Positions 1 through 7,240 of a stretch of DNA of 8,717 nucleotides are shown here, one piece after another (position 1 is the stretch's first letter; each line of letters opens with the position of its first letter). The notes under the pieces were generated by a model that saw only the letters and a program-made list of their open reading frames with translations, did not search any database and was not told the DNA's origin. The position numbers and the translations under genes are program-made. The stretch is from Acidobacteriaceae bacterium. GTDB taxonomy: Bacteria > Acidobacteriota > Terriglobia > Terriglobales > SbA1. The stretch is taken from NCBI GenBank assembly GCA_003136335.1, contig PLEA01000132.1, forward strand, positions 1-8,717. The letters run 5' to 3'.

Positions 1-3000
1 TCGGCGCGGAACGACAGCTTGTATTGGCCTTCGGAGCCCAAGGGAACATATTTCAGAATGCTCGCGTTTTCATTGGCCGAACCGGGGCACCGCAGCGCAG
101 AAAGGTCAGGAGGGCCAATTCCCAGCGCCCCCGGTGCAGGAGCACCCGCTACACTCTGTGGAATATAGATGTTCTGCGGAGGAATGTTCGACTGGCCAGA
201 TGGGATGGGCACAAACTTTTTCGGATCCGATGGGCCTGTAAAACCATTCAGGTTGAAGTCCGGATAGAGATTGCCCCACATTGGGAAGTAGGGGTTATTC
301 ACACCGACCTGAAATGGCTGCCCGGAGGTGTACAGAAAGAGTCCGGACAGGGTCCATCCGCCGACGATCCGGTTCACCACGTTGCCTTGACCGGCCAACC
401 AGTGCTGTCCTTTCCCAAACGGCAATTGGTAACTGACAAATCCCTTCACAATGTGCGTCTGATCGTAATTGGTGAGTGTATGCGCTGCGGCGCCGATGTT
501 GTTGAAATCCTGAATGGGCGTGTAATAGCTGTTCCCTTCTTGCTGAGCCGAAAAAGTATCTCCTTCCTGCCGGGAAAGCGTGTAACTCATATCCATGGTC
601 AGGCCGCGTCCGGTGCGCTTGACTACGTCGATGATCATGGAGTCGTAGTAGCTCTGACCTAGCGGGAGGCCTACATAAATTAAACTGGGGTAGTACCATC
701 CGGCAAAGGTGAAAGGGTTATAGAACGCTTGTGCTACCTGCGGGTAAGGAGCAATTGCCTCCAAAAGCGTCCCGCAGAACCCATTGTAAGGATAGGCGAT
801 TCCATAACCCGCTGCGTCTGATGCACTGCAGACCGGGTTACTGTAGGCAGTGAGGCCCGGATTCTGTTGGGCCAGCCGCAAGAAGGTCGAAGTAGGACCC
901 TGGTTCCACGCCAACGAGGTATCCGTCAAACGATGGCCGCGGTTCCCCACATAAGAGGCTTCCACGCGCATGTTGGGTGTGAGTTCGTACTGCACGCCCA
1001 CATTAAAGGCATCGCTGTAACCCACGCGCAACGCCCGGGGATCGACGTCGACGATAGGAAATAAAGCTTGCGGACAGGTAGGCTGGGTGGCGCCGCCACA
1101 AGAGTTCTTGTTCCCCGGCTGGAAGACGCCGGGATAGCCACTGTCCCAGTCAAAGGGATTGCTGACCTGATTCGAGCCTTTGAAGCCGGGCGCGAAGGCA
1201 TTTGGAACGCCGTCGAAATACGCTACGCCCGGCGGATTGTAAATAATGCCGAAAGAACCGCGGAACACGGCCTTTCGCCATGGCGAATAGGCAAATCCGA
1301 TCTGTGGGCCAAAGTTGGTAGCGTATTCATTTTTCTCGAAGCTGTCGCTGCCGTTCTTGGCATAAACGAGAGTACCCGGGATTCCGAGCGTGGGATCGAT
1401 GGCCTGAAGGTCGTAGTTTGCCCAGGAACCGTTTTTCTCGTGGAAGCGGAAGTTGTAATCCCAACGCAGACCAAGGCTCAGCGTGAGGTCATGGCGAACC
1501 TTGTAGCTATCCTGAGCAAAGAGCGACATGCTCTTGTCCCGCCCGTACAGATTGAAGGGTGTGGTCGCGCTGGCTGTTTCTACTTGGCCTAACAGAAAGC
1601 TGGCAAAAGCAAAGCCAACCTTGTTGCCGTAGCCCTGGCTCGGTGCGCCGGTGGAATTGTTCGAAAAACTGAAGGAGAGTGCTCCCGAGTCGCTATGGCT
1701 GTTGACTTGTTGAGCATGAAAATCGCCGCCGAAGGTGATGTTGTGTCGTCCCTTCGTCCAGGTTATGGTGTCGCCAACGATGGTGGTGGCACCGACATTA
1801 TTTCCCTGAAAAGTATTGCCCAGGCCGGTTTCAGTGTGAGCAGTGGAGTCGCTGAATGAGATCGAAGGGAAGTTGGTGGCTCCAGTGCTGCCAAATCCAA
1901 GCGTCGAGTTCCAATTCCCGGCGGCCGCGGGCAGACTGCCGTTCCAGTACCAGTTATAGGTCAGGTTCAACACATTCAAAATGCGGGAAGAAAATGTGTG
2001 CGACTCCGTCACTCGAAATTCGTGCGAGCGCACAAGTTGAAGCCTGGCAGCAGAAAGCGGGCCTCCGTCCGTGCTTCCGGGTGCCCAGGGGCCTCCACTA
2101 TCCACCAGCGTTCGCGGGCGGTGGTTGTATACCCAGGAACCTGACAGCCGATCCCTGTCATTCAGATTGTGGTCCAGCTTGATCACAACCTGGTTCGGGG
2201 TCTGAGAGGGAGTGTTTTGGATAAGACCTCTGAGGTTGCCGTCGATGCCGGAAAACTGAGGAACGTAGGACTTCTGATATAGAGGAATGATCCTCTGAGC
2301 GACTTGGCTGAACATGGTCGTCGGAATCTTATTCCCGACGAAGACTGCGCCGGGATCGCTCGGATTAAAGATAGCTCCCGCATAGATGGGATTACCGTGC
2401 GTGTCGGTACCTAGCAGTTGAGTTGTATCCAGTAGCGCGCTGAAGTCGCCTCCCAGGAAGGCCGGCGTGGGTACCGTTGCGGCGGGCCCGCCAAGCCGGA
2501 AGTCGTTTTGGGTGTAGCGCTCGAAGGTACCGAAGAAGAAAGTCTTGTTCTTGAAGATTGGACCGCCCACGCTTGCCCCGTAGTCCCATGCCCGGGCCTT
2601 GGATTTTCTTAGACCCAGGTTGTCGTTGTTCCAAGTATTGGCGTCAAGCAGTTCATTATGGCCGTAGAGGAACGTTGAGCCGTGGAATTTGTTTGTGCCT
2701 GATTTCAGACTGAAGGACATGACGCCCCCACCGGTGATGCTGCTTTGTACATCCAACCCGCTGGTCTGCGCCTGCAGTTCTTGTACGGCCTCCATGCTCG
2801 GGCCGGTTTCCATCGAATCGCCAGGAATGCTCGAGGTGGCGGATGTACCATCCACGGTGTAGTCCTTGGTGAACCATTGGCCGCCATTGACCACGGCTCC
2901 ATACGGACTGCTGATGGGGGAATAGCCAGGAGTGATGGCAACTGCAAAATCTTCTATAAAACGCCCGCCGCCGTAAATGCTCAGCGGAAGATCGGTGACC

Positions 3001-3434
3001 ACGTTGCCCTTCATGTTCGTTCCGATCGACGCGTCCTCTTGTTCCAGAACCGGCGCATCCGCCGTGACGGTCACTGATTGGCCCACGGAACCCACTTTCA
3101 GCGCGGCATCGATGCGAGCAACCTGTGTCGACTCCAGCGTGATGGCAGGGCGGCGTAGAGTTTCGAATCCATCTTTTCTAAATTCGACGGAGTACTTCCC
3201 CGGAGCAAGGTTAGGAATGGCGTAGATGCCGTCCTGGTTCGAAACGGTTTTCGAGGGAGCGTTTATTTCCACGTTGGTGGCGGTCACCTCTGCGCCAGCC
3301 ACGACCGCGCCCGTGGTATCCGTTACAGTGCCCGTGATCGAGGCACGGTTGGCCTGTGCTGCCGCGGATGTTGCGGCAAGAACGATCACCACTGCGACAA
3401 AAAAGAATAAGCTGCAGAACTTGGCTCTCGACAT
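1..3434 (-). CDS. Oar-like TonB-dependent outer-membrane receptor with carboxypeptidase-regulatory domain (3' end beyond window)
   Basis: The frame from ATG at 3434 is open for about 1,144 codons and runs off the left edge. A strong AGGGAGG ribosome site lies 4 bases before the start. Residues 1-27 form a signal peptide (hydrophobic stretch FFFVAVVIVLAA, cleavage probably after SAAAQA). Residues about 28-115 are a CarboxypepD_reg-like beta-sandwich (ASITGTVTDTTGAVVAGAEV, then NLAPGKYSVEF). A plug-like region follows (VTVTADAPVLEQEDASIGTN, DYTVDGTSATSSIPG, SGTNKFHGS), then a long beta-barrel rich in Tyr, Trp, Asn and Gly. The last residues seen (KYVPLGSEGQYKLSFRAE) match where Oar family members usually have roughly 80-120 residues left. 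Known role of the family: outer-membrane ligand-gated channels or adhesin-like receptors driven by TonB; acidobacterial genomes carry many. The ligand cannot be read from sequence. The gene begins 63 bases after the propeller gene on the same strand, so co-transcription is likely. No frameshift was found. Confidence 0.93.
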   Translation of the reverse strand, partial: MSRAKFCSLFFFVAVVIVLAATSAAAQANRASITGTVTDTTGAVVAGAEVTATNVEINAPSKTVSNQDGIYAIPNLAPGKYSVEFRKDGFETLRRPAITLESTQVARIDAALKVGSVGQSVTVTADAPVLEQEDASIGTNMKGNVVTDLPLSIYGGGRFIEDFAVAITPGYSPISSPYGAVVNGGQWFTKDYTVDGTSATSSIPGDSMETGPSMEAVQELQAQTSGLDVQSSITGGGVMSFSLKSGTNKFHGSTFLYGHNELLDANTWNNDNLGLRKSKARAWDYGASVGGPIFKNKTFFFGTFERYTQNDFRLGGPAATVPTPAFLGGDFSALLDTTQLLGTDTHGNPIYAGAIFNPSDPGAVFVGNKIPTTMFSQVAQRIIPLYQKSYVPQFSGIDGNLRGLIQNTPSQTPNQVVIKLDHNLNDRDRLSGSWVYNHRPRTLVDSGGPWAPGSTDGGPLSAARLQLVRSHEFRVTESHTFSSRILNVLNLTYNWYWNGSLPAAAGNWNSTLGFGSTGATNFPSISFSDSTAHTETGLGNTFQGNNVGATTIVGDTITWTKGRHNITFGGDFHAQQVNSHSDSGALSFSFSNNSTGAPSQGYGNKVGFAFASFLLGQVETASATTPFNLYGRDKSMSLFAQDSYKVRHDLTLSLGLRWDYNFRFHEKNGSWANYDLQAIDPTLGIPGTLVYAKNGSDSFEKNEYATNFGPQIGFAYSPWRKAVFRGSFGIIYNPPGVAYFDGVPNAFAPGFKGSNQVSNPFDWDSGYPGVFQPGNKNSCGGATQPTCPQALFPIVDVDPRALRVGYSDAFNVGVQYELTPNMRVEASYVGNRGHRLTDTSLAWNQGPTSTFLRLAQQNPGLTAYSNPVCSASDAAGYGIAYPYNGFCGTLLEAIAPYPQVAQAFYNPFTFAGWYYPSLIYVGLPLGQSYYDSMIIDVVKRTGRGLTMDMSYTLSRQEGDTFSAQQEGNSYYTPIQDFNNIGAAAHTLTNYDQTHIVKGFVSYQLPFGKGQHWLAGQGNVVNRIVGGWTLSGLFLYTSGQPFQVGVNNPYFPMWGNLYPDFNLNGFTGPSDPKKFVPIPSGQSNIPPQNIYIPQSVAGAPAPGALGIGPPDLSALRCPGSANENASILKYVPLGSEGQYKLSFRA

Positions 3435-3497
3435 GTTGCCTCCCTGCGATCTGCGAATCAGATTCCTGTCATTTCTAACGAGCGGTGCGTCAGCGCA

Positions 3498-4631
3498 CTA
3501 ATTGCCGACTGCGCTCACTGCGTGTACCTTCTTTAATTGCACTTCTACCAATCCCATCGATCCTGGCGTTGTGTTGATTCCGTTCCCATCGGGCTGCATG
3601 CCCGAGACTTTTTCATTCGCCGTGTAGAACAGCGTGAACGAATCCTTCCCCTCCGAAATCAGTCCCAGGGGCGTCCGGACTTCGCTCGCCCACACTCCCT
3701 TTCCTTCCTGAACCACCAAATGTTGGCCGGAGGACCAATGAATACCGTCCGGGGAGAATGTGTAGCCAATGGCATTCGGCTCGTCCGTGTCGTAGACGGC
3801 GATGTAGGTTCCGTCCTCCAGTTTCGTAACAATCGGATTCTCGATGAAACGCTCCTCCACCGTCAACGGATTCCGATCCGTGCAGCGCACCCAGGGTCCG
3901 GCAAGGTCCGGGGCCTTCGCCAAGCCTACTTGCCAAAGAGATATGGGAATCTTCTCAGTATGAGCGCTGCCATACAGCGCATACCACTGCTCGCCAACTT
4001 TGTACGGAAAGAACGAATCCGTTCCTTGCAGGCCCTCCCATGAGTCCGAGTCTCGACCCCGCTGGAGGATGACGCCGACGTCGGTGTACGGGCCTCCGAT
4101 CCCCTCCACTCCCGGGGTGTTGGACACAGCGCGCCAGATTCTCCCTTCATGATTCGTCAACCACTGCTGCCCCTTATCCGGAGCCGCTTGATAGGCAACA
4201 TAGAACAGGTTCCAGCGATTGTCGGAGGGGTTGTAGACCGGCAACGGAGACCACAACGCGGCGCGCGGATCCGTGCCGGTGAAGTCGCCGCTCGATTCAG
4301 CCAGGGTCGCAAGTCGCTTCCAGTGCAGTCGATCCTGGCTGATCCAATGCGCCAGTCTCATCTTGACCCAGTGCGGGTCTCCAATCATTTCTGACGTAAA
4401 TAGATGGTAAGTATCATTCAGCTTGATGACTTTGCCGCCTTCGAACCCGTACTTGTTCCCCCCCGCGCCCCTCGATTTGATTGTCAGCACCGCACCCTCG
4501 AACCGCTTCGTCACGACCAGTTCCGCGTTTGGCCCTGCGACGGGGCCACTAAGAGCCGAGAAGGCAGAATAAGACAGAGAGCCGAGGAGCAGACCCTTGC
4601 AGACCTTTGCGAATCTCGGCGTCCCAGGCAC
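3498..4631 (-). CDS. Secreted five-bladed beta-propeller protein, glycoside hydrolase GH43/GH32-like
   Basis: This 377-residue protein begins at GTG 4631, the first plausible start after an in-frame stop at 4662-4664. No good ribosome site precedes it, so the start is uncertain. Residues about 8-33 resemble a signal peptide (KGLLLGSLSYSAFSALSGPV). The body carries repeated propeller blades: KVIKLNDTYHLFTSE, LAHWISQDRLHW, LWSPLPVYNPSDNRWNLFYV, DSFFPYKVGEQWYALYGSAH, GLAKAPDLAGPWVR, FIENPIVTKLEDGTYIAVYD, IGYTFSPDGIHWSSG and DSFTLFYTANEK. The alternation of 'yhlfys', 'S.DgihW' and 'GPW' signatures is typical of sugar-active propellers such as GH43, GH32/68, GH117 and GH130. Catalytic acids were not assigned with confidence; Asp in FTGTDPRAALWSP and Glu in IENPIV are candidates. 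It probably acts in the periplasm or at the cell surface on a carbohydrate, upstream of the adjacent receptor. It may be non-catalytic. The stop is TAG at 3498-3500. Confidence 0.78.
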   Translation of the reverse strand: MPGTPRFAKVCKGLLLGSLSYSAFSALSGPVAGPNAELVVTKRFEGAVLTIKSRGAGGNKYGFEGGKVIKLNDTYHLFTSEMIGDPHWVKMRLAHWISQDRLHWKRLATLAESSGDFTGTDPRAALWSPLPVYNPSDNRWNLFYVAYQAAPDKGQQWLTNHEGRIWRAVSNTPGVEGIGGPYTDVGVILQRGRDSDSWEGLQGTDSFFPYKVGEQWYALYGSAHTEKIPISLWQVGLAKAPDLAGPWVRCTDRNPLTVEERFIENPIVTKLEDGTYIAVYDTDEPNAIGYTFSPDGIHWSSGQHLVVQEGKGVWASEVRTPLGLISEGKDSFTLFYTANEKVSGMQPDGNGINTTPGSMGLVEVQLKKVHAVSAVGN

Positions 4632-4821
4632 TGGTATGGTTGTATTCGCCTGTGGCGTTCTCTAACAAGGTAATCGAGGTTATGTTGGAGGTTAACCGGG
4701 CGATTTCCGCGGCGATTTGCCGTGGAAGGCGTGCCCGGCACGCGGATTGAGAAAGAACCTCCGTCAAACCGAGCTCGATAGTCGGGCTCAGATCAACGAC
4801 TGATGGGTTAGACCGCTCCAC
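4549..4821 (-). CDS. Possible small ORF overlapping the start of the propeller gene, function unknown
   Basis: A 90-codon frame begins at GTG 4821 with a fair ribosome site (AGGAAG, 6 bases upstream) and overlaps the first ~83 bases of the propeller gene in another frame. I do not recognise the protein. It has an amphipathic stretch (RLPRQIAAEIARL) and no signal peptide or membrane segment. Codon third positions are moderately GC-rich, so it could be translated. It could instead be a chance frame, or the true beginning of the propeller gene lost to a frameshift. In the overlap the DNA has a near-tandem duplication (AAGGTCTGC followed by AAGGGTCTGC), the kind of place where slippage happens. 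The propeller gene's own start has no ribosome site, which keeps the frameshift reading alive. Confidence 0.25.
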   Translation of the reverse strand: MERSNPSVVDLSPTIELGLTEVLSQSACRARLPRQIAAEIARLTSNITSITLLENATGEYNHTSAWDAEIRKGLQGSAPRLSVLFCLLGS

Positions 4822-4949
4822 GAGGAGCTTCCTGGCGGGCGTGGCCGGCTGAGGCGAGGATCCAGCAACGCCAGGCCTTCCAGGAGTAACCGCAATTAAC
4901 GGCGCGAATAACCGTTATTCGAACGCCGGAATGCGTCCGATCTTTCAGC
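4632..4949. other. Divergent intergenic region between propeller/receptor genes and the regulator gene
   Basis: About 318 bases separate the two divergently read units. The left half is covered by the doubtful small ORF at 4549-4821. The right half (4822-4949) has no convincing coding frame and should hold promoters for both directions. It contains the 17-bp palindrome at 4905-4921 and the start of the 13-bp tandem repeats. No clear -35/-10 pair could be assigned to either side with confidence. Confidence 0.5.
4905..4921. promoter_or_regulatory. Perfect 17-bp palindrome, candidate operator
   Basis: CGAATAAC-C-GTTATTCG is a perfect 8+1+8 inverted repeat. It lies 28 bases upstream of the first ATG (4950) of the winged-helix regulator, in the spacer between divergent genes. 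The arms are AT-rich in a GC-rich neighbourhood, and no run of T follows, so an operator for a dimeric regulator fits better than a terminator. That the neighbouring regulator binds here is inference only. A hairpin in the 5' leader of the regulator transcript is the alternative. Confidence 0.4.
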
Positions 4950-4977
4950 ATGATCTTTCAGCATGATCTTTCAGCAT
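4939..4977 (+). repeat. Three perfect tandem copies of a 13-bp unit across the regulator start codon
   Basis: The unit GATCTTTCAGCAT occurs at 4939-4951, 4952-4964 and 4965-4977 without mismatch. Each junction creates an ATG (4950 and 4963). Because 13 is not a multiple of 3, only the ATG at 4950 is in frame with the regulator; the one at 4963 reads five codons (MIFQH) and stops. Short direct repeats like this arise by replication slippage and can change copy number. Confidence 0.9.
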
Positions 4978-6398
4978 TGACCTTTACCGATCAGCAGTGC
5001 TATCGTGCGACCGGAACCGAAGAAACGTCGCTAGCATGGGGAGCGCGTTTTGTCCGCGGTATCTCCCGAAACCTCAAGGTGGCGTCCGTTCACACTTCCG
5101 TAGCGCCCTCCATCTCGCTCTTCGAGAAGCGCGAAGAACTGCGCCGAGTCCTGGAGAGCAAGCACTTTGCCAACTCTCCTAAGAAGACTCGGTTCCTGGA
5201 GTTTGTGTCCGAACAGGGATTCCTGGGCAACGGAGACAAGTTGAATGAGTACCTCATCGGGGTAGAGGTCTACGACCGGGGTGCCGATTTCAATCCGCAA
5301 AAGGATCCGATTGTGCGCGTGCAAGCGCACGAAATTCGCCGCTTGCTCCACAAGTATTATGAAGACGATGGTCGCGGTGTTCTGATCCGCCTTGACCTGC
5401 CCTCTGGTCATTACGTCCCCGTCTTCCGCCGCAGCACGTCCGATGAGGCTGCCGCTGACGCGCCGGCTGCGCTGGAGGGTGTGAAAGCGCAGGCTCCCAA
5501 TCGCCTGCATCTCTCAGTCACTCTGATTTTGGGCGCTCTCTCCTTAGCGCTTGCCTCCCTCCTTATTCTTAATTACTGGAAAAGTGGACAAGCCGCACAA
5601 ACCCGAGCGCAAGCCGCTAGCTTGCCAGACGGGATCGAGTGGTTCTGGCGTCCATTCCTCCCCCCGGCAGAAGCGCCGCTGATCACGATCCCAAATCATC
5701 CGTTATTGCGCGCGGCTCACGATGGGGACAGCTCCCAGACTCTGGCAGAGGGTCACGAGATACCCAAGGCGAGTCTGCCGGAATTTCGTGACACAATTCA
5801 TTTCCGCGAGCTGAAGCGATTCCTGTTCGTTCCCAGCCTCACCGATTTCACTTCCGTCGGCGAAACCCTGGGAGTGGTCAATCTGTGCAAGATGTTCGCC
5901 AGCGTTCGCCAGGGTTGCCGCGTGCAGCCCTCCCGCCTGGTCAATTTCGAGGAAATCAAGGGTAACAACGCGATTCTGCTCGGGGGCAATCAGTCCTGGA
6001 GCGGTCGAGTCTTTCTCAATGTGCAGGGATTCCAATTCCAGAGTGGCTTGATTCTCAATCGCAATCCGCAGGCGGGTGAGAAAGAGGTATACAAACCCGA
6101 GTTCGACCCGGTGACGAACCAATTGACCCGGGACTACGCGTTGGTGCTGATGCTCCCGAATGAAAGACGCGAGAAGCGAGTCCTGCTGATCTATGGTATT
6201 TACACGCAGGGTTCTCAGGCTGCCATCGAATACCTCACCAACCCTGAGCGTATGGCCGAACTCCGGAAACAACTCCTTGATCTGGCCCCCGACCACAAGA
6301 CCATACCACCCCATTTTCAAGTTCTGCTCACGACTACGGTCGAGAACTCGGTCCCCGGAAAATCCTCACTCGTTGCGCTCCGCATTATCCCCAACTGA
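4950..6398 (+). CDS. Transmembrane winged-helix transcriptional regulator with exported sensor-like domain (acidobacterial type)
   Basis: The longest form has 482 residues from ATG 4950. That ATG sits inside the 13-bp repeats and lacks a ribosome site. Family members usually begin shortly before the helix FEKREELRRVLESKHF, so GTG 5079 (residue 44) is a serious alternative start. Residues about 58-160 form the winged-helix domain common in Acidobacteriota, with hallmarks KTRFLEFVSEQ, NEYLIGVEVYDRGADFNPQ, DPIVRVQAHEIRRLL and the wing PSGHYVPVFRR. A single transmembrane helix follows at about 188-210 (LSVTLILGALSLALASLLIL), with basic residues on the N-terminal side, so DNA binding should be cytoplasmic and residues 215-482 exported. 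The C-terminal domain ends in conserved patterns (IYGIYTQGSQAAIEYLTNPE, HFQVLLTTTVENSVPGKSSL) found after such winged helices in this phylum. It is read divergently from the propeller and receptor genes, which it may control in response to an envelope signal. CadC-like one-component signalling is the nearest known model; the ligand is unknown. Confidence 0.8.
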   Translation: MIFQHDLSALTFTDQQCYRATGTEETSLAWGARFVRGISRNLKVASVHTSVAPSISLFEKREELRRVLESKHFANSPKKTRFLEFVSEQGFLGNGDKLNEYLIGVEVYDRGADFNPQKDPIVRVQAHEIRRLLHKYYEDDGRGVLIRLDLPSGHYVPVFRRSTSDEAAADAPAALEGVKAQAPNRLHLSVTLILGALSLALASLLILNYWKSGQAAQTRAQAASLPDGIEWFWRPFLPPAEAPLITIPNHPLLRAAHDGDSSQTLAEGHEIPKASLPEFRDTIHFRELKRFLFVPSLTDFTSVGETLGVVNLCKMFASVRQGCRVQPSRLVNFEEIKGNNAILLGGNQSWSGRVFLNVQGFQFQSGLILNRNPQAGEKEVYKPEFDPVTNQLTRDYALVLMLPNERREKRVLLIYGIYTQGSQAAIEYLTNPERMAELRKQLLDLAPDHKTIPPHFQVLLTTTVENSVPGKSSLVALRIIPN

Positions 6399-6446
6399 GT
6401 TGCTGCTTTCACATCAATTGGGAATGTTGTCGCTCCCCAAGCCTGA

Positions 6447-6657
6447 AAAGCGGCGAATCGGTTAAAGCGCACCTGTCCGCAGTACATCCTGGCACGCTAT
6501 GACAACAAGCGTGACCTCGATCTCACAGCATGGCATCGGAGAAACCAGGAGTGGCGGGATTACAAAGTCGGCACGGAAGCATCTCCCGATTCCGGCGAGT
6601 ATCGTCGCCAACCCGGACACTCTGTGGCTGTTGTCGCAAGATCACCTTCACGCTAAC
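6447..6657 (+). pseudogene. Possible remnant of an unrecognised coding sequence, ending inside the IS remnant
   Basis: Between the regulator gene and the IS66 remnant there is an open frame from 6447 to a TAA at 6655-6657 with no convincing start codon. Its translation (for example PQYILARYDNKRDLDLTAW, then NQEWRDYKVGTEASPDSGEY) is hydrophilic, with a composition that looks protein-like, but I do not recognise it. Because the stop lies in the candidate IS end, this may be the fragment of a gene interrupted by the insertion. It may equally be a chance frame. The 48 bases between the regulator stop and this frame show no clear terminator. Confidence 0.25.
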
Positions 6658-6881
6658 ACCCCGTCGCTTGAGTCTCGGCCCTCGTGCATCTGTACATCCA
6701 CCGGAATTTCATCGGTCTGAATGTAGCTTCCGCTAATCAACTCTCGCTTCATCGCGGCGACCATTGGCATGAGCAACTCGCCCACTTTGAGGACCCAGGC
6801 GTCCAGCGACTCGAACCCCTTGCGCATGTCGGTAACTCCGGCGGCCAGATAGATCCGTGTGGCTGGACCCAATCCAAACAC
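6648..6881 (-). pseudogene. IS66 tnpB-tnpC deletion hybrid
   Basis: This 77-codon frame starts at GTG 6881, 3 bases after the tnpA stop, the usual tight IS66 spacing. The first ~26 residues (MFGLGPATRIYLAAG, TDMRKGFESL) are the conserved N-terminus of the IS66 accessory protein TnpB (Orf2). From about DAWVLKVGELL onward, through AAMKRELISGSYIQTDE and PVDVQMHEGR, the sequence is instead the middle of the IS66 transposase TnpC, just before its catalytic core. The join is in frame at about 6803. After HEGRD the match to TnpC ends and a short tail reaches TGA at 6648-6650. The product lacks the TnpB core and the DDE domain, so it is non-functional for transposition. Confidence 0.85.
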
Positions 6882-6884
6882 GGT

Positions 6885-7240
6885 TTACGCCCGCTCCAGT
6901 GCACTCACCAGGCGCTCGAACGTATTCGTATCGAAATCAGGATGTACCTCGATCCGGCGCCCGCCCGACAGCACCACGGCCGTCCACAACTCGGTTCGTG
7001 CTGCGTCGCTTCCTGACGGCCAACTCCACCGGCACCAACCGGCCGGCCGAAGACGCTGCTCTAATCTTCTTCTTCCAGCGTCGCTTCTTCAGATGCCAAT
7101 TCAGCGCGCCGAAGCTCAAACCCCGACTCCGGCAAAACTCGCTGCGTCGCATGCCGCTGCTCACAAACTCCGCCCACTAGCTGCTGAACTTCCGCTCGCG
7201 TACGTCGCGTGGGCCCTACCAACTTCTTTTCTAAGGTCAT
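6885..7240 (-). pseudogene. IS66 accessory protein TnpA (Orf1), two frameshifts
   Basis: The reading begins at ATG 7240 (MTLEKKLVGPTRRTRAEVQQ), moves to a second frame near 7175 (AEFVSSGMRRSEFCRSRGLS, then LNWHLKKRR), and to a third between about 7020 and 6986 (WTAVVLSGGRRIEVHPDFDT, then FERLVSALERA) before TAA at 6885-6887. Each piece matches the usual IS66 TnpA order: N-terminus, helix-turn-helix-like segment with SEFCRSRGLSF, basic linker, and the beta-rich end RRIEVHPDFDTNTFERL. Each shift corresponds to one extra base, and removing both gives 118 codons, close to the normal length for the family. The gene is therefore decayed, unless the shifts are sequencing errors. Confidence 0.85.

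Noticed and set aside
24..662. 212-codon plus-strand open frame
   Set aside because: It lies antisense to the receptor gene, whose translation is clearly conserved. The protein has no recognisable motif and has the composition of a shadow frame.
3485..3498. Possible terminator hairpin after the propeller gene (GTGCG-TCAG-CGCAC)
   Set aside because: The stem is only 5 bp, no T-run follows on the minus strand, and the receptor gene starts closely downstream, so read-through is more likely.
4939..4977. CRISPR-like short repeats
   Set aside because: The units are 13 bp, directly abutting and without spacers, so this is a simple tandem duplication.
5703..6320. 205-codon minus-strand open frame
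   Set aside because: Fully antisense to the sensor domain of the winged-helix regulator, with no ribosome site or recognisable motif.
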